Positions 58,415 to 64,000 of a stretch of 64,000 nt of DNA are shown here, piece by piece. Every line of letters starts with the position of its first letter. Within the stretch, counting starts at the first letter, position 1. The position numbers and the translations under genes are program-made. The DNA is from CAYPHJ01 sp964410485 (GTDB lineage: Bacteria; Desulfobacterota; Binatia; UBA9968). Location: positions 1 through 64,000 of the forward strand of contig CAYPHJ010000002.1 of assembly GCA_964410485.1 (NCBI GenBank), written 5' to 3'. Below the pieces are notes generated by a model. It made no database searches. It saw only the letters and a list, made by a program, of their open reading frames with translations, and was not told where the DNA came from.

Positions 58415-59767
58415 ATGGCTCAGTACGATTATGATCTTTTTACGATCGGTGCCGGTTCGGGGGGTGTGCGAGCAAGCCGGGTGTCAGCTTTTTACGGGGC
58501 TCGAGTCGCTATTGCAGAAGAGCGCTACTTCGGAGGCACTTGCGTGAATGTCGGCTGCATTCCCAAAAAGCTCTTGGTCTACGCCTCTCATTTTGGCGAA
58601 GACTTCGAGGACGCGGCCGCATACGGGTGGACCCTCGGTGAACGGCGTGTCGATTGGGCTAAACTGATCGAGAACAAAGACAGAGAGATTAGCCGCCTCA
58701 ATAATGTATACCGCAAACTCTTGCATGATGCCGGTGTGACAATCATCGATGGTCATGCGCAGGTCATCGATCCGCACACTGTCTCGGTCGATGGTAAAAG
58801 GTATAGCGCCAAATACATTCTCATAGCCACCGGCAGCTGGCCCCTTGTTCCAGAGATTCCTGGATCGGAGAACGCCATTACCTCCAATGAGGCATTCTAT
58901 CTGCCGAACCTGCCGCGCAAGGTCATGATCGTCGGCGGCGGCTACATCGGCGTCGAGTTTGCCGGTATCTTTCACGGCCTGGGGGCAGAGGTGACGCAGC
59001 TTTATTATGGGCCCTTGTTTTTGCGCGGCTTCGACGACGATGTGCGCGAGATATTGGCGCAGGAGATGAAAAAGCGTGGGATCGATCTTCGCTTTAACAC
59101 GGATGTACTACGCATCGAAAAGCTGAGCCAGAGTTTGAAGGCCACACTCACCGGAGGAATTACACTGGACGTGGAGCAGATTCTCTACGCCACTGGACGC
59201 GTTCCCAATACCCACTCATTGGGGTTGGAAAAGGCCGGAGTCATGCTCAACTTGAGCGGCGCCGTTTCGGTCGATGATTATTCTCGAACATCCATCGAGA
59301 GCATCTATGCGATAGGCGATTGCACGGATCGTCTCATGCTGACTCCGGTAGCCATTGCCGAAGGGCGAGCCCTTGCCGAGACGCTGTTTAACAACAATCC
59401 CGTGAAGCCAAGCTACGTTAATGTTCCAACGGCGGTTTTCAGTAATCCGAATGTGGGAACCGTTGGGTTTACCGAAGCTGAGGCGCGTGAGCGGTTTGGC
59501 AAGGTGGATGTCTACAAAACTACGTTCAAACCCCTCAAGTATACGCTTACGTGGCGGGATGAGAAAACGATGATGAAAATCGTTGTCGATGCGGTGACTG
59601 ACAAGGTGGTCGGCTGTCATATGGTTGGAGCCGATGCGGGAGAGATTATTCAGGGCCTTGCTGTTGCAATGAACTGCGGCGCAACTAAAGCGCAGTTCGA
59701 TGCGACCATTGGTATTCATCCAACGGCGGCGGAAGAGTTTGTCACGATGAGGACAAAAGTGGCGTAA
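58415..59767 (+). CDS. gor: Glutathione-disulfide reductase family flavoprotein
   Basis: 450 residues. FAD site TIGAGSGGVRASR, redox-active disulfide GGTCVNVGCIPKK (about residues 45-57), NAD(P) site IVGGGYIGVEFAGI, AIGDCTDRLMLTPVAIAEGR and the C-terminal catalytic HPTAAEEFVTMR, about 10 residues from the end. In the NADPH-binding loop (LYYGPLFLRGFD) only the second of the two arginines common in GORs is present; the first position is Tyr, so NADPH preference is not certain. It reduces glutathione disulfide in the cytoplasm. Confidence 0.92.
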   Translation: MAQYDYDLFTIGAGSGGVRASRVSAFYGARVAIAEERYFGGTCVNVGCIPKKLLVYASHFGEDFEDAAAYGWTLGERRVDWAKLIENKDREISRLNNVYRKLLHDAGVTIIDGHAQVIDPHTVSVDGKRYSAKYILIATGSWPLVPEIPGSENAITSNEAFYLPNLPRKVMIVGGGYIGVEFAGIFHGLGAEVTQLYYGPLFLRGFDDDVREILAQEMKKRGIDLRFNTDVLRIEKLSQSLKATLTGGITLDVEQILYATGRVPNTHSLGLEKAGVMLNLSGAVSVDDYSRTSIESIYAIGDCTDRLMLTPVAIAEGRALAETLFNNNPVKPSYVNVPTAVFSNPNVGTVGFTEAEARERFGKVDVYKTTFKPLKYTLTWRDEKTMMKIVVDAVTDKVVGCHMVGADAGEIIQGLAVAMNCGATKAQFDATIGIHPTAAEEFVTMRTKVA

Positions 59768-59996
59768 TCGAGAGCGCGAAGGCTTTTGCCGGCCTCGCGC
59801 GCCGATATCATGAGATAGCAATGCTTCGATACGTCTTTTACGGCGGTTAGGGGAGCAATTTCGCCGGAATTTCCAAGTCGGGCGAGAACGACCGGTTTTT
59901 CTGAAATAGGAATGTGCAAATCCAAGCAGTTATGCTTGGCATGGGGGTTGCGCTCTCAAGGCATCTTGCGAAACTAAACTATGGAGTCATATAGCG

Positions 59997-60776
59997 ATGA
60001 ATCGTGACCAATTCTGTGATGCGCTCCTGGGGATAATGGAACGTAAGGATCATTGGGCCTGGCCGGCTTTTACTTCAGGGAGAGTTCCCAAAGATCGTCT
60101 TCAGGTTCATTTCGAGCAGGAATATGCCACGTACGTGCGTGATTTTCCTATCATGGTCGGCTGGGCATACGTTCAATGTCCTATACCGGAGGTCCGGCGC
60201 AGTTTGGCTGAAAATCTTTACGAGGAAGAGACCGGTGGTCTGGTCGCGGGCAAGCCCCATCCCCAGCTGTTTCTCGAGTACCCGCGCGGCTTGAATATGG
60301 ATCTGGACCGATTTGCCCACGTCCAATTGATTCCTGCCGCCAGACGTTATCGTGCTTTTCTCGACGATGCCACGCAACGGCGTGGATGGGAAGTCGCTGC
60401 GGCAGTGGTTACGATTTTCGTCGAAGGAACAAAGGATGAACGGGCGGTAATCGAACCGACCGCACAGAAACCCGCTGTGTGCCAACTCGAAGAACATCCG
60501 TTGGTCAAGCACTACGGTATGCCTATTGAGTATCTGGCTCTCACCAAAGCTCATCGCGCAGTTGAAGGTCATCATCGCGCCGCCGCCTGGAACGGGGTTT
60601 TAGATCACGTGCCAGAAACCAGAAGACTAGCGGTTGTCAGCGCGATGAGCGATGCCTTACATCTATGGTTGGCCTATCGCGACGCAGTTGCCGTACTCTG
60701 CGGGGTCAGGCGTAACGGGAAAAAGTCGGATCCCTGCCGTTCAGTTTTTCAAGTCAAAAGCGAACTCGATCCGTAG
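59997..60776 (+). CDS. Haem-oxygenase-fold putative non-haem diiron enzyme (PqqC/TenA-like)
   Basis: 259 residues. The all-helical TenA/THI-4/PqqC fold is indicated by the overall pattern and by metal-ligand-like motifs: NLYEEETGG near residue 75 with HPQLFLEY a dozen residues later, a mid-protein TIFVEGTKDE near residue 142 and KAHRAVEGHHRAAAW near residue 182, the last giving H-x3-E-x2-H, close to the third ligand set of CADD-type diiron oxidases. Such HDO proteins do oxidative chemistry on amino acids or fatty acids. The substrate is unknown and no obvious biosynthetic partners are beside it. A weak SD (GGAG) lies about 10 nt upstream. Confidence 0.7.
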   Translation: MNRDQFCDALLGIMERKDHWAWPAFTSGRVPKDRLQVHFEQEYATYVRDFPIMVGWAYVQCPIPEVRRSLAENLYEEETGGLVAGKPHPQLFLEYPRGLNMDLDRFAHVQLIPAARRYRAFLDDATQRRGWEVAAAVVTIFVEGTKDERAVIEPTAQKPAVCQLEEHPLVKHYGMPIEYLALTKAHRAVEGHHRAAAWNGVLDHVPETRRLAVVSAMSDALHLWLAYRDAVAVLCGVRRNGKKSDPCRSVFQVKSELDP

Positions 60777-61044
60777 ATCTTCTATCCCTTGACATCTTCG
60801 CGCCGGGGAAATTTCTCAGGTTGCATCTCCACAGATGGACAGCAGCCATGGCGAAATTACTTCGGTTTCAAAAGTCAAATTGACACAAGACCAGGGTAAA
60901 CCTCCCCGCCTGATGCCGGCGCTTTCTCAAGTTACCTGGCGTAGTTCCTGGTTTAGAGGCGAAACTTGGAAGGCGGAACTACGCGCGGTGCGCGCTCTGT
61001 AACATTTGCCAGGTCGCCGCGTCCAATGAGGCAAGGAGGTTCTT

Positions 61045-61389
61045 ATGATGGCCAGAAAAAAACTCATCACTTGTCTTGGTATCGTCGCTTTCTCGGTAGT
61101 TGCGATCGGCGAGGCGAGCGCCGATTCACGAGGCCTGTCGCGCCCGGAACTGCGCAGCGAGCGGCGTGAAATACTGAACAGGCGAGCCGAGATCCGAAGA
61201 GATATTCACGTTCTAAACAGGAGGACACAGGATCTCAGGCGAGATCTTCGGCCTACGCCGCCGCGACAGACATACATTCCGAGACATTCTTATCGCGGTT
61301 ACCATCGTGACCATCGCGGGATCGGCTGGTACGGTCATCCCAACGGTCGCTGGTACCGTTACCCGCCTCGCTATGGCTGGTGGCGATAG
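61045..61389 (+). CDS. Small secreted arginine-rich protein
   Basis: 114 residues beginning with a signal peptide (LITCLGIVAFSVVAIGEASA, residues 7-26). The mature part is strongly basic: LRSERREILNRRAEIRRDIH repeats the RRxxI pattern, and the C terminus is Arg/Tyr/His/Trp-rich (RGYHRDHRGIGWYGHPNGRW, then RYPPRYGWW). It may bind polyanions or metals. No family recognised. SD AAGGAGG is 6 nt upstream of tandem ATG codons. Confidence 0.65.
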   Translation: MMARKKLITCLGIVAFSVVAIGEASADSRGLSRPELRSERREILNRRAEIRRDIHVLNRRTQDLRRDLRPTPPRQTYIPRHSYRGYHRDHRGIGWYGHPNGRWYRYPPRYGWWR

Positions 61390-61410
61390 AGCCTCAAAAA
61401 CTTGACCTCT

Positions 61411-61527
61411 GTCCTCCCCCGCGCGCCCTTCGATACGCCGCGCAGACGGCGGCTACTCAGGGCGGCCGGTTTCCCGAGTAGGCCCTGAGTAGCTTGCGTA
61501 GCGAAGGGCCGTAGCGAGGGACGGGGG
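61411..61527. repeat. Long nested palindrome after the secreted Arg-rich gene
   Basis: CTACTCAGGGC (61453-61463) and GCCCTGAGTAG (61482-61492) form an 11-bp inner stem; outer arms CCCTTCGATACGC and GCGTAGCGAAGGG flank it, and GTCCTCCCCCG and CGAGGGACGGGGG form a third layer. The CCCTTCG...CGAAGGG unit resembles a widespread intergenic repeat. It could also act as a terminator, though no T-run follows. Confidence 0.7.
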
Positions 61528-61617
61528 AAGGATGAAAGAAGGGAATCTGAGATAAGAGGCGCCTTCCGAGTCCGACTTGACTCGTACCTGACGCAGTTTT
61601 ATAAGCGGTTTAGGTCG

Positions 61618-62106
61618 ATGGCAATCCCCGGACGGTACAATTCAGGTTACAACATTGGTGTTGGAGGCGCGGTGCTTCATCAGGGCAAGCTTCTGATGGT
61701 GCGGCGTGCTTCGCGACACGGTCGAGGCAACTGGCAGTTGCCAGGCGGTTTTATTGAACCCGACGAAACCATAGAACAAGCGGTGGTACGCGAGGTCTTG
61801 GAAGAAGCAGGCGTGACAGCGGAAGTGGAAGGTGTCTTGGGTCTCCGCAATCGCTACGATCCGGATTCGGGAAACGGCATCTACATTATTTTACTCTTGC
61901 ACGCCGTGCGTGGTGAGCCCAAGCCGGATGGCAATGAAGTCGATCATGCCGGGTATTTTTCGCTCGATCAAATCCAAGAGCTCAGCCCATTGCCACCGGT
62001 CAATTGGGAAATCGCGCAGCGAGTGCTCTCGCCCGACCGCCGGCTTCTGCATCCCAAGCCGCTGACAAATCTCAACGGCGCGCGATTCATGCTGTTTGTC
62101 GGCTAA
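61618..62106 (+). CDS. Nudix hydrolase
   Basis: 162 residues with an exact Nudix box GGFIEPDETIEQAVVREVLEEAGV near residues 43-66 (key residues G, E, R-E and E-E-x-G), preceded by VGGAVLHQGKLLMVRRA. It hydrolyses a nucleoside diphosphate linked to another moiety. The NUDIX group with this N terminus is often ADP-ribose- or NADH-like, but the substrate is not determinable. Confidence 0.9.
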   Translation: MAIPGRYNSGYNIGVGGAVLHQGKLLMVRRASRHGRGNWQLPGGFIEPDETIEQAVVREVLEEAGVTAEVEGVLGLRNRYDPDSGNGIYIILLLHAVRGEPKPDGNEVDHAGYFSLDQIQELSPLPPVNWEIAQRVLSPDRRLLHPKPLTNLNGARFMLFVG

Positions 62107-62124
62107 TCGTCGCCGCTAGGCGGC

Positions 62125-62204
62125 GGTTCAAAAGTTCAAATGTTCAAAGTTCAAGCTGGCGAGGGAACCTTGAACTTTTGAACCCTGGAACATTTGAACG
62201 TGAA
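62125..62204. repeat. TTCAAATGTTCAAAG.../...TTGAACTTTTGAACC inverted repeat
   Basis: GGTTCAAAAGTTCAAATG and CCTTGAACTTTTGAACC form perfect 14-bp or longer arms around CTGGCGAGGGA, with ACATTTGAAC as a second pairing. Same GTTCAA family as 10775 and 55931. It lies between two genes that converge here and could help end transcription. Confidence 0.75.
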
Positions 62205-62215
62205 GCGAAGCGAGC

Positions 62216-63148
62216 CTACACCGGTGTCTTCCACAAATGGCTGAACTGTGTGGCGATCACCTGCTCGTAGGCGACGGGCGCTGCCAGTAATCCGGTCTGT
62301 TGAGCAAAGCGATTCATATTCGCGACCACTTCTTCGGAGATCGTCGGTTCATAATAAGGAAGATCGCGCCGGATTAATTCGGCAATAAGAGCCGCTTCGG
62401 ATTCTGGAAAACGTTTCTTGCCCACTTCGGTTGCACGGTTCACGTCTTCCCGCAGGGCTTTGTGCGCTCTCATGATGGCGCGGATTGCAGCAGCGGCGCT
62501 CTCGGTGTGTTTCTCGATTGTGTGATCCGTGGCGACGAGAGCGGGAAACGTGTAATGCCGGGCCGCTGGGGGTCCGTCGCCGCGGCGGACGTCCAAGACC
62601 ATTGTTCCAACGCCGCGCCGCGCTGCAACTTCGCATCCCATGCCGTTGGCCCAAAATCCATCGAGCTTATCTTCTTCAAGGGCCTTGGCTGCGGAAAGTC
62701 CAAAAGACACATTCGCACCCGTTGCGCCTGGTATTGGCATGATCCGAACATTATTTTTCACCGGATCGATGCCCGCCTCAATCAGTAGCTGCCTGAGACT
62801 CAGGTCGACCCCCGGTGCCGCTCCTATGCGCAAGCCTTTGACAACGCGCAGGTCACCGCGAGATGGCTTGAGATCACTTCGAATCACGAGAAACCAATAG
62901 GTGTGCTGGGCGACAGCGGAAAGCAGCTTGGCTCCTTTCCAGTCGGGAAATGCCAACAGCGTGGCGTGCGCTGAGCCGACGACGAAGTCGAGTTGTCCGT
63001 CCCGCAGAGCCTCATATGTCTTCGGAATAGGAAACAGCAGGTCAACGCTGGCGTCGAACCCTTCAGCTTTGAAAAATCCGAGCTCGACAGCGGCAATAAC
63101 AGGGAAATAGGAGTTGGACACGAGATCGGGAACGGCAATGCGGATCAT
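62216..63148 (-). CDS. NMT1/ThiY-like ABC-type substrate-binding protein
   Basis: 310 residues from the ATG at 63148, which has GAGGAG about 9 nt upstream. The periplasmic-binding fold shows as IAVPDLVSNSYFPVIAAVEL, GFFKAEGFDAS, QLDFVVGSAHATLLAF, KGLRIGAAPGVDLSLRQLL and KLDGFWANG. No signal peptide is present at this start, and the upstream extension to 63241 does not supply one, so it may act in the cytoplasm or be exported by another route. NMT1-family proteins bind thiamine precursors, sulfonates or aromatic acids. No permease or ATPase gene is next to it. Confidence 0.82.
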   Translation of the reverse strand: MIRIAVPDLVSNSYFPVIAAVELGFFKAEGFDASVDLLFPIPKTYEALRDGQLDFVVGSAHATLLAFPDWKGAKLLSAVAQHTYWFLVIRSDLKPSRGDLRVVKGLRIGAAPGVDLSLRQLLIEAGIDPVKNNVRIMPIPGATGANVSFGLSAAKALEEDKLDGFWANGMGCEVAARRGVGTMVLDVRRGDGPPAARHYTFPALVATDHTIEKHTESAAAAIRAIMRAHKALREDVNRATEVGKKRFPESEAALIAELIRRDLPYYEPTISEEVVANMNRFAQQTGLLAAPVAYEQVIATQFSHLWKTPV

Positions 63149-63277
63149 GCGGAACTGCTCCTCGCAGCCTTTGGCTGCACCAACGCCATGGTAGGCGATT
63201 CGTTTATTTCTGACAGTTGTGCTCGCGACAGAAATAACCAAAAGATTTGGAACGGCTTGAACGCTTAACCTGGATGA

Positions 63278-63700
63278 TTAGATCTTAAACTTCAGTCCCG
63301 CGGCTTCAATGCCGGCAACCACGCAGGTTTCATCTTCATCTGATGTGCCGCCACTGGCTCCCGCAGCGCCAATAATTGACTCACCGTCCATGATCAACAC
63401 GCCACCTGCCACCGGTACCACCCGTCCCCCAGACATATCCGACAACGCACCCAAAAAAGCCGTCCGGTCTTTTAATCGCTCGCCAAGGGCGCGGCTTGAC
63501 TCGCCCATTCCGATGGCGCCCCACGCTTTGCCGATAGCGATATGCGGCCGTAAGACGCTGGCCCCGTCTTCGCGCTTAAGCGCCCTCAGATGCCCGCCGT
63601 CATCCAGCACGGCGACGCAGAGCGGCCGTATTTTCATCTGGCGCGCCTTCGCTAGTGCCTGATCGACCACGATAGAGGCTTGTTCCAGGGTCAGTTTCAT
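63278..63700 (-). CDS. GlcG/HbpS family protein
   Basis: 140 residues from the ATG at 63700, which has GGAGGGGAC in front. The family pattern is clear: LTLEQASIVVDQALAKARQM, CVAVLDDGGHLRAL, AIGKAWGAIGMGESSRAL and VPVAGGVLIMDGESIIGAAG. GlcG/HbpS proteins bind haem or small ligands or are redox-sensing accessory proteins to catabolic systems. It is on the same strand as the NMT1-like gene, 130 bp upstream of it. Confidence 0.88.
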   Translation of the reverse strand: MKLTLEQASIVVDQALAKARQMKIRPLCVAVLDDGGHLRALKREDGASVLRPHIAIGKAWGAIGMGESSRALGERLKDRTAFLGALSDMSGGRVVPVAGGVLIMDGESIIGAAGASGGTSDEDETCVVAGIEAAGLKFKI

Positions 63701-63748
63701 AGTCCCCTCCAATGCAACTGCGAGATCGCTCGGCAATTCCTCCCGACG

Positions 63749-64000
63749 TTACAGCTTGAATTGGCGTCTGTCCATCGCTTGGCGCCATTTGCTGGTCGCT
63801 TCTTTGCCAAATATCAACGCTTGGTCCGCGCCGACAACAAACCAGGCATTGCCCTTTAGTTCTGTCTCGAGTTGACCCGGCGCCCATCCGGCATAGCCAA
63901 ACATGAATAGCCATTGGCTTGGGCCTTTGCCATGCGCGAGATCTTGGACGAGTCTTGAATCGGACGTAACCGCAATCCCGTCTTTAATCCTGGTCGAGCT
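63749..64000 (-). CDS. YqgE/AlgH family protein, 5' part outside the window
   Basis: The reading frame that enters at 64000 and stops at 63749 encodes the last 83 residues of a DUF179 protein: GIAVTSDSRLVQDL, then QWLFMFGYAGWAPGQLETEL with NAWFVV and a basic end ...MDRRQFKL. GYAGWAPGQL is the family hallmark. These small proteins are of unsettled function (AlgH-related). The gene is partial only because of the window edge. A competing minus-strand frame at 63600-63914 is an artefact of a different phase. Confidence 0.9.
   Translation of the reverse strand, partial: SSTRIKDGIAVTSDSRLVQDLAHGKGPSQWLFMFGYAGWAPGQLETELKGNAWFVVGADQALIFGKEATSKWRQAMDRRQFKL

Noticed and set aside
63600..63914. Minus-strand frame of 104 codons at the right edge
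   Set aside because: The neighbouring phase encodes a clear YqgE/AlgH C terminus (GYAGWAPGQLE), so this one is a shadow.

Overview
The window reads as a stretch of bacterial chromosome with moderately high GC and dense gene content. There are about 60 protein genes, one tRNA, one candidate structured non-coding RNA and many short palindromic intergenic repeats. No phage, transposase, plasmid gene or CRISPR array is visible. Gene content fits an aerobic or microaerobic, non-fermenting Gram-negative: a complete System I cytochrome c maturation operon (ccmABCDEFG plus a CcmH/CcmI fusion), TCA-cycle genes, glutathione reductase and a DegP-type periplasmic protease. The mixture of amidohydrolase-2, luciferase-like, Bug and NMT1 solute-binding, GlcG/HbpS and xanthine-dehydrogenase-like genes suggests an uncultured soil or sediment lineage close to the Deltaproteobacteria (Binatota or similar). 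That placement is an inference from gene content and was not tested.

Layout. 0-1.7 kb: a membrane urate-oxidase-N (PuuD-like) gene convergent with a cytochrome c lipoprotein gene, then tRNA-Leu(CAG). 1.7-10.8 kb: a pseudo-receiver gene, valS, nadC, a biotin ligase gene, coaX, an EF-G-like GTPase, a zinc-ribbon protein and an amidohydrolase, probably one operon. 10.9-18 kb: a second amidohydrolase, a gamma-glutamyltransferase-family enzyme, a luciferase-like monooxygenase, pterin carbinolamine dehydratase, a Bug-type binding protein and an Asp-box (BNR) protein. 18.2-25.1 kb: the ccm operon on the minus strand with a recognisable promoter. 25.4-31.4 kb: an MscS-like membrane protein, then icd, mdh, sucC, sucD and ndk.

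31.4-41.2 kb: rlmN (carrying an in-frame palindromic insert), mtnP, a PfkB-family kinase, ugd, UDP-glucuronate decarboxylase, an epimerase, lepA, lepB and two small membrane proteins. 41.7-50.5 kb: a large Lhr-type helicase, a metallo-beta-lactamase-fold hydrolase, a coiled-coil protein, an orphan molybdopterin subunit and a diacylglycerol kinase. 50.5-58.3 kb (minus strand): a hydroxyacid dehydrogenase with a tandem RidA-like protein, a Deg protease, two cysteine-less AMDase/maleate-isomerase-like paralogs, a ParB-like protein and an MFS exporter. A plus-strand non-coding transcript of about 375 nt, with its own promoter and a strong terminator, sits among them. 58.4-64 kb: glutathione reductase, a haem-oxygenase-fold putative diiron enzyme, a small secreted Arg-rich protein, a Nudix hydrolase, an NMT1-like binding protein, a GlcG/HbpS protein and the 3' end of a YqgE/AlgH gene.

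The two points that most deserve follow-up are the candidate structured RNA at about 54010-54387 and the colonisation of this genome by several families of short palindromic repeats. One family member sits in frame inside rlmN as exactly 58 codons bounded by perfect 20-bp inverted repeats. Smaller repeat-like tracts appear inside the lhr gene and at the end of the molybdopterin-subunit gene.
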